64,000 nt of DNA from Antiquaquibacter soli. Its GTDB lineage: Bacteria; Actinomycetota; Actinomycetes; Actinomycetales; Microbacteriaceae. The notes beneath the pieces are model-generated. The model was given only the letters and a program-made list of their open reading frames with translations. It was not told the origin of the DNA and did no database searches. Shown one piece after another: positions 44,416-55,440 of this stretch. Made by a program: the position numbers and the translations under genes. The stretch spans positions 1,364,001 to 1,428,000 of the forward strand of contig NZ_JAUQUB010000001.1 of assembly GCF_030580675.1 (NCBI RefSeq). Direction: 5' to 3'. Positions within the stretch are counted from its first letter, which is position 1, and each line of letters opens with the position of its first letter.

Positions 44416-45042
44416 CTATGACAGTACCAGCAGGCCGTCGGTCTTTTCGCGCGCGGCGGCGAAGCGGGCCTCGACGTTGGACCAGTTGGCGATGTTCCAG
44501 AAAGCCTTCACGTAGTCGGCACGCACGTTCTTGTAGTCGAGGTAGTAGGCGTGCTCCCAGACATCCAGCAGCAGAAGCGGCACCGTCCCCGCCGCGAAGT
44601 TGGACTGCTGGTCGAAGAACTGGTTGATGAGCAGGTTCTGGCCGATCGAGTCGTACATGAGCGCCGCCCAGCCCGAGCCCTGCACGCCGAGCGCGGCAGC
44701 CGTGAAGTGGGCGGTGAACTTGTCGAAGGAGCCGAACTGGTCGTCGATCGCGCTCGCGATGTCGCCGACGGGCTTGTCACCGCCGTCAGGGGACATGTTG
44801 GTCCAGAAGATCGAGTGGTTCACGTGCCCGCCGAGGTTGAACGCGAGGTCCTTCTCGAGCTTGTTCACGTTCGCGAGATTGCCGGAGTCGCGCGCCTCGG
44901 CGAGAGCGGCGAGGGCGGTGTTGGCGCCCGTCACGTAGGCCTGGTGGTGCTTGCTGTGATGCAGCTCCATGATCGCGCCGCTGATGCTCGGCTCGAGTGC
45001 CGAGTAGTCGTAGGCGAGCTCGGGGAGGGTGTAATCAGCCAT
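44416..45042 (-). CDS. sodA: Superoxide dismutase (Mn/Fe family)
   Basis: The start at ATG 45042, with AGGAGA upstream, gives 208 residues. Metal ligands are visible: the first histidine in [14 protein letters not shown], the second in [10 protein letters not shown], and the aspartate and final histidine in [14 protein letters not shown]. It converts superoxide to peroxide and oxygen in the cytoplasm. The sequence favours Mn or Fe/Mn use, but the metal is not certain. It has its own terminator and a 113-base gap to whiA, so it is probably a single-gene unit. Confidence 0.95.
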   Translation of the reverse strand: MADYTLPELAYDYSALEPSISGAIMELHHSKHHQAYVTGANTALAALAEARDSGNLANVNKLEKDLAFNLGGHVNHSIFWTNMSPDGGDKPVGDIASAIDDQFGSFDKFTAHFTAAALGVQGSGWAALMYDSIGQNLLINQFFDQQSNFAAGTVPLLLLDVWEHAYYLDYKNVRADYVKAFWNIANWSNVEARFAAAREKTDGLLVLS

Positions 45043-45125
45043 CGGTGTTCTCCTAGCAGATAGGCCCCGGCAGTCCACTCGGGCCTGCTCTCGGGGTGAC
45101 TTTTCCAGTCTAGTCACGACAACTG

Positions 45126-45154
45126 CGGGCACTGCGGGAGGATTCCCGCGCCCG
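45126..45154 (-). terminator. Hairpin downstream of whiA
   Basis: CGGGC-ACT-GCGGGA pairs with TCCCGC-GCCCG around GGAT. The stem has 11 bp with a 3-base bulge. It starts two bases after the whiA stop and has no T-tract. Confidence 0.5.
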
Positions 45155-45155
45155 A

Positions 45156-46136
45156 TCACTCGTCCTCGAAGTCCGGCGGCAGGTTCGCGTCGGTGCCCGG
45201 GATTCCCTCGTCGACGGCCTTCTTGTCGGCCATGGCGAGGAGTCGGCGGATGCGGCCGGCCACGGCGTCCTTCGTCATGGGCGGGTCGGCGTGGTGGCCG
45301 AGCTCGTCGAGGCTCGAGTCGCGGAAGCGCAGCCGCAGCTCTCCGGCGTAGCGCAAGTGCTCCGGCACCTCGGGACCCAGAATCTCGAGCGCCCGCTCGA
45401 CCCGGGCGCACGCGGCGACGGCCGCCTGAGCAGAGCGTCGCAGATTCGCGTCGTCGAAGTTGACGAGGCGATTCGCCGTGGCGCGCACCTCGCGGCGCTG
45501 CCGCAGCTCGCTCCACGCCGCGACGGACTTGCGCCCGCCCATGAGCTCGAGCATCGCCCCGATGGCCTCCCCGTCGCGGACCACGACGCGATGCACGCCC
45601 CGCACCTCGCGCGCCTTCGCCGGAATCTGGAGGCGTCCTGCTGCACCGACGAGGGCCATCGCCGCTTCATTGCCGGGGCACGTCACCTCGAGGGCGGCAG
45701 AGCGTCCCGGATCGCTCAGCGCGCCGGCGGCGAGGAACGCTCCGCGCCAGACGGCCGCCAGGTCCTCCCGGTTGCCGGTCGTGAGACGGTTAGGCAGTCC
45801 GCGGATCGGGCGGCGCCGAGCATCCAGCAGACCGGTCTGGCGCGCGAGGGTCTCTCCCCCGTCGACGACGCGCACGAGGTAATGCGGAGTCCTGCGGGCG
45901 CCCGACGCCGAGACGACCGAGATGTCCGCTCGGACGCCGTACAGCTCGGCGATGTCCCGGCGCACGCGCTTGGCGAGGAGCTCGGACTCGAGCTCCGATT
46001 CCACGGCGATCCGCCCCGAGATGAGGTGCAGTCCCCCGGAGAAGCGCAGGATGGTCGCGAGCTCCGCCGCGCGGACGGTCGTCTTGCCGGACTGGATCAG
46101 CGCCAGCTCTTCCTTGACCTCGGCGGTAAGTGCCAC
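45156..46136 (-). CDS. whiA: Sporulation/division regulator WhiA
   Basis: The start at GTG 46136, with AAGGAGA upstream, gives 326 residues, the family length. WhiA has an N-terminal LAGLIDADG-homing-endonuclease-like domain ([20 protein letters not shown] region) and a C-terminal helix-turn-helix ([20 protein letters not shown]). It controls cell division and differentiation in actinobacteria, and is present in non-sporulating genera too. In most actinobacteria the order is uvrC-rapZ-yvcK-whiA; here yvcK is absent and only 47 bases separate rapZ and whiA. Confidence 0.95.
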   Translation of the reverse strand: MALTAEVKEELALIQSGKTTVRAAELATILRFSGGLHLISGRIAVESELESELLAKRVRRDIAELYGVRADISVVSASGARRTPHYLVRVVDGGETLARQTGLLDARRRPIRGLPNRLTTGNREDLAAVWRGAFLAAGALSDPGRSAALEVTCPGNEAAMALVGAAGRLQIPAKAREVRGVHRVVVRDGEAIGAMLELMGGRKSVAAWSELRQRREVRATANRLVNFDDANLRRSAQAAVAACARVERALEILGPEVPEHLRYAGELRLRFRDSSLDELGHHADPPMTKDAVAGRIRRLLAMADKKAVDEGIPGTDANLPPDFEDE

Positions 46137-46183
46137 GGGCCGTCTCCTTCGTGCGGTTTCAGTGGGATGTCGGCGCGGGACTG

Positions 46184-47059
46184 CTACTCGCGCCCGAGAT
46201 CCCGATGTCGGACGCTCACGGCGACTCCGGGTACGGCGGCCAGTCGATCGGCGAGTGCCTCGGCGATGGCCACGGAGCGGTGCTTGCCGCCCGTGCATCC
46301 CACCGCGATCGTAGCGTGGCGCTTGTTCTCACGCTGATAGCCCGCGAGCACGGGGGCGAGCGCTGCGCCGTAGGCATCGACGAAGTCGATCGCCCCCGGC
46401 TGCCCGAGGACGTACTCGCGCACGGCCTCGTCCCGCCCGGTGAGCGACTTGAGCTCCGGCACCCAGAACGGGTTCGGCAGGAATCTCGCGTCGGCGACCA
46501 GGTCGGCGTCAGTCGGGAGTCCGTACTTGAAGCCGAAGCTGAGGATCGTGACTCGGACGCCAGCGGCGTTCTCCTCCGAGAACTGCTCCGTGACCTGGGT
46601 TGCGAGCTGGTGGATATTGAGCTCGGACGTGTCGATGACGATGTCGCTCGACTCGCGGATCTCCGCCATCCGCGCGCGCTCCGCGGCGATGCCGTCCAGG
46701 AGGGTTCCATCGCCCTGCAGCGGGTGCGGGCGACGCACTTGCTCGAAGCGGCGCACGAGCGCGGCATCCGTCGCGTCGAGGAAGAGGACACGGACCGCCG
46801 CGTTGCCCTCCCGGAGCGATTCGATCGCGGCCTGGACGTCCGAGAAGAGCTTGCCGCCCCGCACGTCGACGACCGCCGCGATCCTCGGGAGCGCGTTGCC
46901 CGCGCGCTCCGCGAGCTCGACGAGCGGCATGAGCATCTGGGGCGGAAGGTTGTCGACGACGTACCAGCCGAGGTCTTCGAGCGCGTTGCCGACTGTCGAG
47001 CGACCGGCGCCGGACATGCCGGTGACGATCAGCAGCTCCTGGGACTTGCTCTCTGGCAT
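46184..47059 (-). CDS. rapZ: RapZ-family P-loop nucleotide-binding protein
   Basis: The start at ATG 47059, with GGAAG six bases upstream, gives 291 residues. An ATG at 47089 overlapping the uvrC stop is less likely. Walker A reads GMSGAGRST (14-22) with arginine in the usual lysine place, as is common in actinobacteria. The C-terminal domain has [20 protein letters not shown] and the [10 protein letters not shown] loop. In enterobacteria RapZ controls glmS mRNA; in actinobacteria its role is less clear. It is linked to cell-wall precursor supply by its usual yvcK neighbour. Confidence 0.93.
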   Translation of the reverse strand: MPESKSQELLIVTGMSGAGRSTVGNALEDLGWYVVDNLPPQMLMPLVELAERAGNALPRIAAVVDVRGGKLFSDVQAAIESLREGNAAVRVLFLDATDAALVRRFEQVRRPHPLQGDGTLLDGIAAERARMAEIRESSDIVIDTSELNIHQLATQVTEQFSEENAAGVRVTILSFGFKYGLPTDADLVADARFLPNPFWVPELKSLTGRDEAVREYVLGQPGAIDFVDAYGAALAPVLAGYQRENKRHATIAVGCTGGKHRSVAIAEALADRLAAVPGVAVSVRHRDLGRE

Positions 47060-47085
47060 CGTGCTTCCAGCGTACCCGCCGCGGG

Positions 47086-48954
47086 TCACCCCCGCAGGCG
47101 CTCGACGATCGTCGAGGCGAGCGACGGGCCTATTCCGCGCACCTCCGCCACTGCGGCCTCATCGGCGGCCTTCAGCCGGGCGACAGAGCCGAAGTGCTTG
47201 AGCAGCTCCTTCACCCGACTCGGGCCGAGCCCCGGGATCTCCCCCAGCACGGACTGGATGTCGCCCCGCCGCTTCTGGCGCTGGTAGCTGATCGCGAAGC
47301 GGTGCGCCTCGTCGCGGATGCGCTGGATGAGGAACAGCGCGTCGCTGTTGCGGGGCAGGATGACCGGGAAGTCGGAGTCCGGGAGCCAGATCTCCTCCAG
47401 CCGCTTCGCGATCCCGCAGAGCTGGATGCCCGACACCCCCATCTCCTCGAGCGCACGCTGCGCGGCGGCGACCTGCGGCTGACCGCCGTCGACGATGAGC
47501 AGTTGCGGCGGATAGGCGAACTTGCGGCGACGGCCGTCGAGCGCTGGGTCATCCGACTCGTCCTGCGCGGACGGCGTCAGGTAGGCGAGCCGACGGGTGA
47601 GCACCTGGTAGATCGACTCCGTGTCGTCCGCGGATTCGGGGATGCTGAAGCGCCGGTACTGGTCCTTCCTGGGCAGACCGTCCTCGAAGACGACCATCGA
47701 GGCGACGATGTTCGTGCCGCTCAAGTGCGAGACGTCGAAGCACTCCATGCGCAACGGCGCCTCGGCCATGCCGAGGGCCTCCTGGATGTCGGACAGCGCC
47801 TGAGACCGGGCGACGAAGTCCGCCGACCGCTTCGACTTGTAGAGGATGAGGGCGTTGACCGCGTTCGTCGCGACGGTCTGGGCGAGTGCCGCCTTGTCTC
47901 CGCGCTTGGCCACGCGCAGCTCGACGCGGTGCCCCGGCCCCCGTCGCTCCCCCAACCACTTCTCGAGTTCGGGGGTGTCTTCGGGCAGGGCGGGCACGAA
48001 CACGTCTCGCGGAGGCACTTCCTCGTCGTAGGCGTTCTGGAGCACCGACTCGACGAGCTCGGGCAGCTCGAGGTCGAGCTCCTTGTCGACCACCCAACCC
48101 CGAACGCCTCGGATGCGCCCACCGCGCACGATGAACTGCTGCACGGCGGCGGCGAGCTCGTCGTGCGCGATACCGAACAGGTCGGCGTCGACCCCGTCAT
48201 CCAGCACGACGACGTTCTTCTCGAGGGCTGTCTCCATCGCCTGGACCTGGTCGCGGTAGCGCGCGGCGGACTCGTAGTCCTGAACCGCGGCCGCATCCCG
48301 CATCTTCTTGGTGATGGAGGCGACGAACCCCGTGTCGTTGCCACCCATGAACGACGCGAAATCGACCGCGATCGACTTGTGCTGCTCGGGGGTGACGCGG
48401 CCCACGCAGGGTGCCGCGCACTTGCCGATGTCACCGAGCAGACACGGTCGGCCGGTCTGCGCTGCCCGCTTGTAGGTCGCATCGGAGCAGCTGCGCATGG
48501 GGAAGGCCTTGAGGAGCACGTCCACGGTGTCGCGGATCGCCCACGCCCGGGAGTACGGCCCGAAGTAGCGCGCTTTCGGGATGCCCTTGTTGCGGGTCAC
48601 GAACACGCGGGGCACGGCGTCGCCGAGCGTGATCGCGAGGTACGGGTAGGACTTGTCGTCCTTGTACTGAACGTTGAACGGCGGATCGAACTCCTTGATC
48701 CACGTGTACTCGAGTTGGAGTGCCTCGAAGTCGTTCGCGACGACTGTCCACTCGACGGATGCGGCGGTCTGCACCATCTTGCGAGTGCGGTCGTGCAGGG
48801 TCGCGAGCGGCGCGAAGTAGTTGCTGAGGCGCTGACGGAGGTTGCGCGCCTTGCCGACGTACAGAACGCGTGAGGTCGCGTCCCGGAATCGGTAGACGCC
48901 GGGCTGCTGAGGGATGTCCCCCGCCTTCGGCCGCCAACTCAGGTCGGTCGCCAT
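47086..48954 (-). CDS. uvrC: Excinuclease ABC subunit UvrC
   Basis: This 622-residue nuclease makes both incisions around DNA lesions marked by UvrB. The N-terminal GIY-YIG domain shows GVYRF and [18 protein letters not shown] motif lies near residue 215. The C-terminal RNase H-like half has [21 protein letters not shown] and [13 protein letters not shown], followed by helix-hairpin-helix motifs ([17 protein letters not shown]). It begins 19 bases after uvrA, and TAGGCT six bases before the ATG suggests its own leaderless promoter. Confidence 0.97.
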   Translation of the reverse strand: MATDLSWRPKAGDIPQQPGVYRFRDATSRVLYVGKARNLRQRLSNYFAPLATLHDRTRKMVQTAASVEWTVVANDFEALQLEYTWIKEFDPPFNVQYKDDKSYPYLAITLGDAVPRVFVTRNKGIPKARYFGPYSRAWAIRDTVDVLLKAFPMRSCSDATYKRAAQTGRPCLLGDIGKCAAPCVGRVTPEQHKSIAVDFASFMGGNDTGFVASITKKMRDAAAVQDYESAARYRDQVQAMETALEKNVVVLDDGVDADLFGIAHDELAAAVQQFIVRGGRIRGVRGWVVDKELDLELPELVESVLQNAYDEEVPPRDVFVPALPEDTPELEKWLGERRGPGHRVELRVAKRGDKAALAQTVATNAVNALILYKSKRSADFVARSQALSDIQEALGMAEAPLRMECFDVSHLSGTNIVASMVVFEDGLPRKDQYRRFSIPESADDTESIYQVLTRRLAYLTPSAQDESDDPALDGRRRKFAYPPQLLIVDGGQPQVAAAQRALEEMGVSGIQLCGIAKRLEEIWLPDSDFPVILPRNSDALFLIQRIRDEAHRFAISYQRQKRRGDIQSVLGEIPGLGPSRVKELLKHFGSVARLKAADEAAVAEVRGIGPSLASTIVERLRG

Positions 48955-48960
48955 TACCGC

Positions 48961-48966
48961 AGCCTA
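48961..48966 (-). promoter_or_regulatory. -10-like hexamer for leaderless uvrC
   Basis: TAGGCT on the minus strand ends six bases before the uvrC ATG, inside the 19-base gap after uvrA. There is no ribosome-binding site. Confidence 0.45.
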
Positions 48967-48973
48967 GCTCGCG

Positions 48974-51913
48974 CTATACGCGGACGCCCTCGAGCGTCTC
49001 CGCGAGGAAGACGCCCGTGTGGCTGCCGGGAGTGCGCGCGAGATCCTCCGGGGTGCCGGTGGCGATGATCGTGCCGCCTCCGGCGCCGCCCTCGGGACCG
49101 AGGTCGATGAGCCAGTCCGCCGACTTGATGACGTCGAGGTTGTGCTCGATCACGATGACGGTGTTGCCCTTGTCAACGAGACCGTTGAGGACGAGCAGGA
49201 GCTTGCGGACGTCTTCGAAGTGCAGACCCGTCGTGGGCTCGTCGAGCACGTAGACGCTGCGCCCCATCGAACGACGCTGCAGTTCGGTGGCGAGCTTGAC
49301 GCGCTGCGCCTCACCACCGGAGAGCGTCGTCGCGCTCTGGCCGAGTCGCACGTAGCCGAGACCGACCTCCTCGAGCGTCTTCAGATAGCGGTGGATCGAC
49401 GAGATCGCCTCGAAGAACTCGACGGCCTCGCTGATCGGCATGTCGAGTACCTCGGCGATGTTCTTGCCCTTGTATTTCACTGCGAGCGTGTCGCGGTTGT
49501 ACCGCGCTCCCCCGCACACCTCGCACGCGACATAGACGTCGGGCAGGAAGTTCATCTCGATCTTGATCGTGCCGTCACCCGAGCAGTTCTCGCAGCGACC
49601 GCCCTTGACGTTGAAGCTGAACCGCCCCGGTTGGTAGCCGCGCGCCTTCGCATCCGCCGTCTCCGAGAAGAGCGTGCGGATCTTGTCGAAGACGCCGGTG
49701 TAGGTCGCCGGGTTCGATCGCGGGGTGCGGCCGATCGGCGCCTGGTCGACGTGCACGACCTTGTCGAGATCGTCGAGGCCGGTAACGCGGGTGTGCCGAC
49801 CCGGGATCTGCCGGGCTCCGTTGAGCTCGTTCGCGAGGACCTTGTAGAGGATGTCGTTGACGAGGCTCGACTTGCCTGAGCCGCTCACGCCCGTCACTGC
49901 GGTGAAGGTGCTGAGCGGGAAGCTCGCGGTCACGTTCTTGAGGTTGTTCGCTCGAGCGCCCTCGACGACGATCTGCCGCTTGGGGTCGACCGGTCGACGC
50001 TTCTTCGGGGTCTCGATCGCGCGACGGCCCGCGAGGTAGTCGCCCGTGATCGACTTGGTGTTCTCGAGGAGCGCGTCGTACGAGCCCGAGTGCACCACTG
50101 TGCCGCCGTGCTCGCCCGCGCCCGGACCGATGTCGACGACCCAGTCGGCGGTGCGGATGGTGTCCTCGTCGTGCTCGACGACGATGAGCGTGTTGCCCAG
50201 GTTTTTGAGCTTGACGAGCGTGTCGATGAGCCGGCGGTTGTCACGCTGGTGCAGGCCGATGCTGGGCTCGTCGAGCACGTAGAGCACGCCAGTGAGACCC
50301 GAGCCGATCTGCGTCGCCAACCGGATGCGCTGGGCCTCGCCGCCGCTCAGGGTCGCGGCCGCGCGCATCAGGTCGAGGTAGCTGAGCCCCACCTCGATGA
50401 GGAACTCGAGGCGCAGCCGGATCTCGCGGAGCACTTGCGACGCGATCCGGGCATCGCGCTCGGAGAGTACGAGCTGCTGCATGAAGGCGTGGGCGTCGAC
50501 GAGGCTGAGCTCGCAGACGTCCGCGATGCTGTGGTCGTTGACCGTGACAGCGAGGACCTCGGGCTTGAGGCGCTTACCGTCGCATACGGGACACGGGATC
50601 TCGCGGAGGTACTCGGCCACGCGCTGGCGCTGGGTATCGGTCTCGGCCTCGAGGTACTTGCGCTCCATGTACGGGATGACGCCCTCGAAGCCGGTCGAGT
50701 ACTTCATCTCGCGCCCGTACCGGTTCTTCCACCGCACAGTGACCTGGAAGTTGTTGCCGCGGAGGATCGCCTCGCGCACGTCGTCGCTCAGCTCGCCCCA
50801 CGGGGTGTCGAGGGAGAAGCCGAGGTCGCCGGCGAGCCCCATCAAGAGCTTCTCGAAGTAGTTGAAGAGCCCCTTGCCTGCGCTCGTCCACGGCAGGATC
50901 GCGCCGTCGGCGATGCTCACGGAGTCGTCCGCGATGAGCAGCTCCGGGTCGACCGACATCCGGGTTCCCAGGCCGGAGCACTCCGGGCAGGCACCGAAGG
51001 GCGCGTTGAAGGAGAAGGTGCGCGGCTCGATCTCGGTGAGCTGGACGGGGTGGTTGTTGGGGCACGAGAGCTTCTCCGAGAACGTCCGCCACGCGGCATC
51101 CCCGGTCTCGTCGACGAAGTTGATGGACACCAGTCCGTCCGTCAGGCGCAGCGCCGTCTCAAGAGAGTCGGTGAGCCTCGTGAGGATGTCATCCTTCGCC
51201 ACGAGCCGGTCGATGATGACGGAGATGTCGTGCTTGAACTGCTTCTTGAGCTTCGGGGGGTCGCTCAGCTGCACCTGCTCGCCATCCACGATGGCACGCG
51301 AATACCCGCTCGAGGCGAGCTCCTTGAAGAGGTCGACGAACTCGCCCTTCTTCTGCGAGATCACCGGGCTCACCACCTGGTAGCGGGTGCCTTCGGGGAG
51401 CGTCATGAGCTGGTCGGCGATCTGCTGCACCGACTGGCGCGAGATGAGTTCTCCGCAGACCGCGCAGTGCGGCACGCCGATCCTCGCCCACAAGAGCCTC
51501 ATGTAGTCGTAGATCTCGGTGATCGTGCCGACAGTGGATCGCGGGTTGCGGTTGGTGGACTTCTGGTCGATGGAGACCGCGGGGCTGAGCCCCTCGATGA
51601 AGTCGACGTCGGGGCGGTCGACCTGCCCCAGGAACTGGCGCGCGTACGCGGACAGCGACTCGACGTAGCGGCGCTGACCCTCCGCGAAGATCGTGTCGAA
51701 GGCGAGGGATGACTTGCCGGAGCCCGACAGCCCCGTGAAGACCACTAGCGAGTCACGCGGGATCTCGAGGTCGACGTTGTGAAGGTTGTGAACGCGCGCT
51801 CCGCGGACACTGAGCTTTCCGGAGGTCATCTGCCGCCTCTCGAGGGCGTCGAGCATGGCCTTCTCGTCGAGATCGTCACTCGCACCGACTTCTGTGATTG
51901 ACACTCCATCCAT
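48974..51913 (-). CDS. uvrA: Excinuclease ABC subunit UvrA
   Basis: This protein of about 979 residues has two ATPase modules: Walker [15 protein letters not shown] near residue 64 and [14 protein letters not shown] in the second half. The two metal-site cysteine clusters are seen in [11 protein letters not shown] and in [10 protein letters not shown] with [13 protein letters not shown]. Three starts are possible: ATG 51913, GTG 51904 (seven bases after TAGAAT, fitting a leaderless message), and ATG 51829 (GAGG upstream, beginning [17 protein letters not shown] as many homologues do). It scans DNA for lesions with UvrB. No LexA box is visible upstream. Confidence 0.96.
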   Translation of the reverse strand: MDGVSITEVGASDDLDEKAMLDALERRQMTSGKLSVRGARVHNLHNVDLEIPRDSLVVFTGLSGSGKSSLAFDTIFAEGQRRYVESLSAYARQFLGQVDRPDVDFIEGLSPAVSIDQKSTNRNPRSTVGTITEIYDYMRLLWARIGVPHCAVCGELISRQSVQQIADQLMTLPEGTRYQVVSPVISQKKGEFVDLFKELASSGYSRAIVDGEQVQLSDPPKLKKQFKHDISVIIDRLVAKDDILTRLTDSLETALRLTDGLVSINFVDETGDAAWRTFSEKLSCPNNHPVQLTEIEPRTFSFNAPFGACPECSGLGTRMSVDPELLIADDSVSIADGAILPWTSAGKGLFNYFEKLLMGLAGDLGFSLDTPWGELSDDVREAILRGNNFQVTVRWKNRYGREMKYSTGFEGVIPYMERKYLEAETDTQRQRVAEYLREIPCPVCDGKRLKPEVLAVTVNDHSIADVCELSLVDAHAFMQQLVLSERDARIASQVLREIRLRLEFLIEVGLSYLDLMRAAATLSGGEAQRIRLATQIGSGLTGVLYVLDEPSIGLHQRDNRRLIDTLVKLKNLGNTLIVVEHDEDTIRTADWVVDIGPGAGEHGGTVVHSGSYDALLENTKSITGDYLAGRRAIETPKKRRPVDPKRQIVVEGARANNLKNVTASFPLSTFTAVTGVSGSGKSSLVNDILYKVLANELNGARQIPGRHTRVTGLDDLDKVVHVDQAPIGRTPRSNPATYTGVFDKIRTLFSETADAKARGYQPGRFSFNVKGGRCENCSGDGTIKIEMNFLPDVYVACEVCGGARYNRDTLAVKYKGKNIAEVLDMPISEAVEFFEAISSIHRYLKTLEEVGLGYVRLGQSATTLSGGEAQRVKLATELQRRSMGRSVYVLDEPTTGLHFEDVRKLLLVLNGLVDKGNTVIVIEHNLDVIKSADWLIDLGPEGGAGGGTIIATGTPEDLARTPGSHTGVFLAETLEGVRV

Positions 51914-51917
51914 TCTA
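51912..51917 (-). promoter_or_regulatory. -10-like hexamer for uvrA
   Basis: TAGAAT on the minus strand ends seven bases before GTG 51904. It overlaps the ATG at 51913, which it would exclude from the transcript. Confidence 0.45.
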
Positions 51918-51975
51918 CGGAAGCCACCGACATTACTCGGGGGCTCGGTGTCCGCCGAGCGCGATCACGCCACCG

Positions 51976-54048
51976 TCAGCGCAAGTGACCGGCTTGCTCC
52001 ATCTGCCGAAGCTCCTTCTTGAGGTCGGCGACCTCGTCGCGAAGCCTGCCGGCGAGCTCGAACTTGAGCTCCGCGGCGGCTTGGAGCATCTGCTCGTTGA
52101 GGTCGGCGATGATCTTCTCAAGATCGTTTCCGCCTGCGGCCGCGAGGCCCTCTCGCTTGAGGTTGGGGGTGGGTGCGCGCTTGCGGCTCGGATCGCTCTT
52201 GCCCGCGAGTACTGCGGCGGTGTCCCCGGCCTCCCGCATGATCTGGTCGGTGATGTCGGCGATCTTCTTCCGCAGCGGCTGCGGGTCGATCCCGCGCTCC
52301 GCGTTGTAGGCGATCTGCTTCTCGCGCCGACGGTTGGTCTCCTCGATCGCCTGCGCCATCGAGTCCGTCATCACATCGGCGTACATGTGCACCTCGCCCG
52401 ACACATTGCGTGCCGCGCGACCGATGGTCTGAATGAGCGACGTGCCCGACCGGAGGAAGCCCTCCTTGTCCGCGTCGAGGATCGCGACGAGGGACACCTC
52501 CGGAAGGTCGAGGCCTTCTCGCAGCAGGTTGATGCCGACGAGCACGTCGAAGACGCCCTGGCGCAGCTCCGTGAGCAGCTCGATGCGGCGCAGCGTGTCG
52601 ACGTCCGAGTGCAGGTACCGCACGCGAACCCCGTGCTCGCCCAGGAACTCGGTGAGCTCCTCCGCCATCTTCTTGGTGAGCGTCGTCACGAGCACCCGCT
52701 CGTCACGCTCCACGCGGGTGCGGATCTGCTCCAGCAGGTCGTCGATCTGGCCCTTGGAGGGCTTGACGACGATCTGCGGGTCGACGAGGCCGGTCGGCCG
52801 GATGACCTGCTCCACCACCGAGTCCGTGATACCGAGCTCGTACCGGCCGGGCGTCGCGGAGAGGTACACCTTCTGCCCGGTGCGCTCGAGGAACTCCTCC
52901 CACTTGAGGGGGCGGTTGTCGAGGGCGCTCGGCAACCGGAAGCCGTGCTCGACGAGGGTGCGCTTGCGCGATGCATCCCCCTCGTACATGGCGCCGATCT
53001 GCGGAACGGTGACATGCGACTCGTCGATCACGACGAGGAAGTCCTCGGGGAAGTAGTCGAGAAGGCAGTGCGGGGCTTCGCCCGGGGCGCGCCCGTCCAT
53101 GTGCCGGGAGTAGTTCTCGATGCCGTTGCAGAAGCCGAGCTGCTCCATCATCTCGATGTCGAAGGTCGTGCGCATCCTCAGCCGCTGAGCCTCGAGCAGC
53201 TTGCCCTGCCGCTCGAGCTCCTGCAGGCGCTCGGCGAGCTCCTCCTGGATGGATCCGATCGCCCGCTGGATGGTCTGAGGACTCGCAGCGTAGTGCGTGC
53301 CGGGGAACACGGATACCGCGTCCATCGCCCGCACGACATCGCCGGTGAGAGGGTGCAGCGCGTAGATCGCCTCGATCTCGTCGCCGAACATCTCGATGCG
53401 GATCGCGAGCTCCTCGTACACCGGGATGATCTCGATGGTGTCGCCCCGGACGCGGAACGTGCCGCGGGAGAAGTCGTAGTCATTGCGCTGGTACTGCATC
53501 GAGACGAACTTGCGGATGAGTGTCTCGCGATCGATCCGCATCCCGACCTGGAGCGCCATCATCGCGTCGAGGTAGTCCTCCGCGGCACCGAGTCCGTAGA
53601 TGCAGGAGACGGTGGACACCACGACGACGTCGCGGCGGCTGAGCAGCGAGTTCGTCGTCGAGTGGCGCAAGCGCTCGACCTCGGCGTTGATGGACGAATC
53701 CTTCTCGATGAAGGTGTCCGTCTGGGGGACGTAGGCCTCGGGCTGGTAGTAGTCGTAGTACGAGACGAAGTACTCGACCGCGTTGTTCGGCATGAGTTCG
53801 CGGAACTCGTTGGCGAGCTGCGCGGCGAGCGTCTTGTTGTGCGAGAGCACGAGGGTGGGACGCTGCACTTGCTCGATGAGCCACGCGGTTGTCGCGGACT
53901 TACCCGTTCCCGTCGCTCCCAGGAGGACGACGTCGGTCTCCCCCGCGTTGATGCGGTGCGCGAGCTCCTTGATGGCCTGCGGCTGATCGCCGCCGGGCGC
54001 GTACTCGCTCACCACCTCGAAGGGGCGCACCGAGCGTCTGGCATCCAT
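51976..54048 (-). CDS. uvrB: Excinuclease ABC subunit UvrB
   Basis: This 690-residue helicase-like protein has Walker [11 protein letters not shown] near residue 39, the beta-hairpin [20 protein letters not shown] that is inserted into DNA, the DEAD-like [12 protein letters not shown], helicase motif [13 protein letters not shown] and [11 protein letters not shown]-terminal UVR domain binds UvrC. It verifies lesions passed on by UvrA. TAAGCT seven bases before the ATG suggests a leaderless message separate from coaE, whose stop is 29 bases upstream. Confidence 0.97.
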   Translation of the reverse strand: MDARRSVRPFEVVSEYAPGGDQPQAIKELAHRINAGETDVVLLGATGTGKSATTAWLIEQVQRPTLVLSHNKTLAAQLANEFRELMPNNAVEYFVSYYDYYQPEAYVPQTDTFIEKDSSINAEVERLRHSTTNSLLSRRDVVVVSTVSCIYGLGAAEDYLDAMMALQVGMRIDRETLIRKFVSMQYQRNDYDFSRGTFRVRGDTIEIIPVYEELAIRIEMFGDEIEAIYALHPLTGDVVRAMDAVSVFPGTHYAASPQTIQRAIGSIQEELAERLQELERQGKLLEAQRLRMRTTFDIEMMEQLGFCNGIENYSRHMDGRAPGEAPHCLLDYFPEDFLVVIDESHVTVPQIGAMYEGDASRKRTLVEHGFRLPSALDNRPLKWEEFLERTGQKVYLSATPGRYELGITDSVVEQVIRPTGLVDPQIVVKPSKGQIDDLLEQIRTRVERDERVLVTTLTKKMAEELTEFLGEHGVRVRYLHSDVDTLRRIELLTELRQGVFDVLVGINLLREGLDLPEVSLVAILDADKEGFLRSGTSLIQTIGRAARNVSGEVHMYADVMTDSMAQAIEETNRRREKQIAYNAERGIDPQPLRKKIADITDQIMREAGDTAAVLAGKSDPSRKRAPTPNLKREGLAAAGGNDLEKIIADLNEQMLQAAAELKFELAGRLRDEVADLKKELRQMEQAGHLR

Positions 54049-54055
54049 GGCTTAA

Positions 54056-54061
54056 AGCTTA
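54056..54061 (-). promoter_or_regulatory. -10-like hexamer for leaderless uvrB
   Basis: TAAGCT on the minus strand ends seven bases before the uvrB ATG, within the 29-base gap after coaE. Confidence 0.4.
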
Positions 54062-54077
54062 GGCAGGGCCGCTGACA

Positions 54078-54704
54078 CTATTCGGGCCGTTTGCTCACAG
54101 CGGACGCGGCCGCCATCGCCCATAGCTCATCGGCCTGCCTCAGCGTGTCGTCGAGCGCGCCGTCGCTGTCGATCACGACGTCGGCGATCGCGAGCCGCTC
54201 GGCGTCGGTCGCCTGCGACCCGACGCGGTGCTGGGCTTCCTGCCGAGTCATCCCGCGCAACTCGACGAGTCGGCGCAGTCTGGTCTCCGTGCTCGCCTCG
54301 ACGACGACCACGAGGTCGTACTCGAAGGGCCAGTGGCCGACAGTCTCCGCCAGGAGCGGCACGTCGTGCACGATCACCGCGTCCGGATCGCGGACGGCCG
54401 CCTCGCGGATGAGCTCGCCCGCCCGCTCGCGGATCCGGGGATGCGTGATGCGGTTGAGCTCGGCGCGGCGATCCGGATCGGTGAAGATGAGGGCACCGAG
54501 GGCGGCGCGGTCGAGGGTGCCGTCGGGCTGCAGCATCCCGGGCCCGAATGCGCGGACGATGTCCTCGAGCGCCGGTTGTCCGGGTTGGACGACCTCTCGG
54601 GCGAGGACATCCGCGTCGACGACGACGGCGCCGTGGGACGCCAGCCGCTGGGTGACGACGGACTTGCCGGAGGCGATTCCGCCCGTGAGCCCGATGAGGT
54701 ACAT
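54078..54704 (-). CDS. coaE: Dephospho-CoA kinase
   Basis: The start at ATG 54704 gives 208 residues. The P-loop GLTGGIASGKS (5-15) and the DADVLAREVV and DVPLLAETVG segments identify CoaE, which performs the last step of coenzyme A synthesis. Longer open frames upstream are unconserved and run into the divergent gene. TAGCAT lies seven bases upstream. It commonly precedes uvrB in actinobacteria. Confidence 0.95.
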   Translation of the reverse strand: MYLIGLTGGIASGKSVVTQRLASHGAVVVDADVLAREVVQPGQPALEDIVRAFGPGMLQPDGTLDRAALGALIFTDPDRRAELNRITHPRIRERAGELIREAAVRDPDAVIVHDVPLLAETVGHWPFEYDLVVVVEASTETRLRRLVELRGMTRQEAQHRVGSQATDAERLAIADVVIDSDGALDDTLRQADELWAMAAASAVSKRPE

Positions 54705-54711
54705 GACGCCA

Positions 54712-54717
54712 ATGCTA
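54712..54717 (-). promoter_or_regulatory. -10-like hexamer for leaderless coaE
   Basis: TAGCAT on the minus strand ends seven bases before the coaE ATG. The same hexamer and spacing occur before the LacI gene. Confidence 0.45.
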
Positions 54718-54770
54718 GCCTCGGCGGTGACAGCGACCGCCGGCGCTCCCGAGCGCGGAAAGGACCGACG

Positions 54771-55367
54771 ATGGAGTTCCTCACCGGAACCGGCCTCGCA
54801 CTCGCGGCCGGACTGAACGCCTACATCCCCCTTCTCGTGCTCGGCCTCGCCGGTCGATTCCTGGACTTCGTCGATCTCCCCTCGAACTGGGCCTGGCTCG
54901 AGAATCCCTGGGTGCTCGGGATTCTCGGCGTCCTGCTCGTCATCGAGATCATCGCCGACAAGATTCCCGTCGTCGACTCGATCAACGACTGGATCCAGAC
55001 GATCGTCCGTCCGGTGTCGGGAGGCATCGCCTTCGGGTCCGGCGCCGCGTCCGGCACGGCGGTCGTGACGGACCCGGCCGAGTTCTTCACCTCCGGCTCG
55101 TGGATCCCCATCGCCATCGGCGTTCTCCTTGCGCTCGCCACTCACGGCGCGAAGATGCTGGCGCGTCCCGTCATCAACGCGGCGACCGTCGGAACGGGCG
55201 CACCGGTCGTGAGCACCGCTGAGGACATCAGCAGCGTGACGCTCAGCATCCTCGCCCTGTTGCTGCCCATCCTGGTGCTCCTGGCGATCGTCGGCCTCAT
55301 CGCCGGCTTGGTGGTGCTGTTCCGGCGACGCCGGCGTAAGGCCGCCCTCGACGAGCCGGTGCTCTGA
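54771..55367 (+). CDS. DUF4126 domain-containing membrane protein
   Basis: The start at ATG 54771, with AAAGGA upstream, gives 198 residues with about four transmembrane helices. It opens GTGLALAAGLNAYIPLLVLGL, the DUF4126 signature, and has IADKIPVVDSINDWIQTIVRP near residue 60. A basic tail (RRRRRK) ends the protein in the cytosol. The function is unknown. It is divergent from coaE and convergent with rpsA. Confidence 0.88.
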   Translation: MEFLTGTGLALAAGLNAYIPLLVLGLAGRFLDFVDLPSNWAWLENPWVLGILGVLLVIEIIADKIPVVDSINDWIQTIVRPVSGGIAFGSGAASGTAVVTDPAEFFTSGSWIPIAIGVLLALATHGAKMLARPVINAATVGTGAPVVSTAEDISSVTLSILALLLPILVLLAIVGLIAGLVVLFRRRRRKAALDEPVL

Positions 55368-55395
55368 GCGACCGACCGGGTACTCGCTTAAACGC

Positions 55396-55431
55396 CGAAC
55401 GGCCGGCCCCCGCGAGAGGACCGGCCGTTCG
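55396..55431. terminator. Bidirectional hairpin terminator between DUF4126 gene and rpsA
   Basis: There is an 11-bp perfect stem (CGAACGGCCGG at 55396-55406 with 55421-55431) around a 14-base C-then-purine loop. It is nearly the same sequence as the terminator at 17116-17151. Confidence 0.8.
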
Positions 55432-55440
55432 CCGTACTGC

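Noticed and set aside
51914-51975. LexA/SOS box upstream of uvrA
   Set aside because: No GAAC-N4-GTTC-type palindrome is present in the gap. CTCGG-N6-CCGAG at 51944-51959 is only a short GC hairpin.
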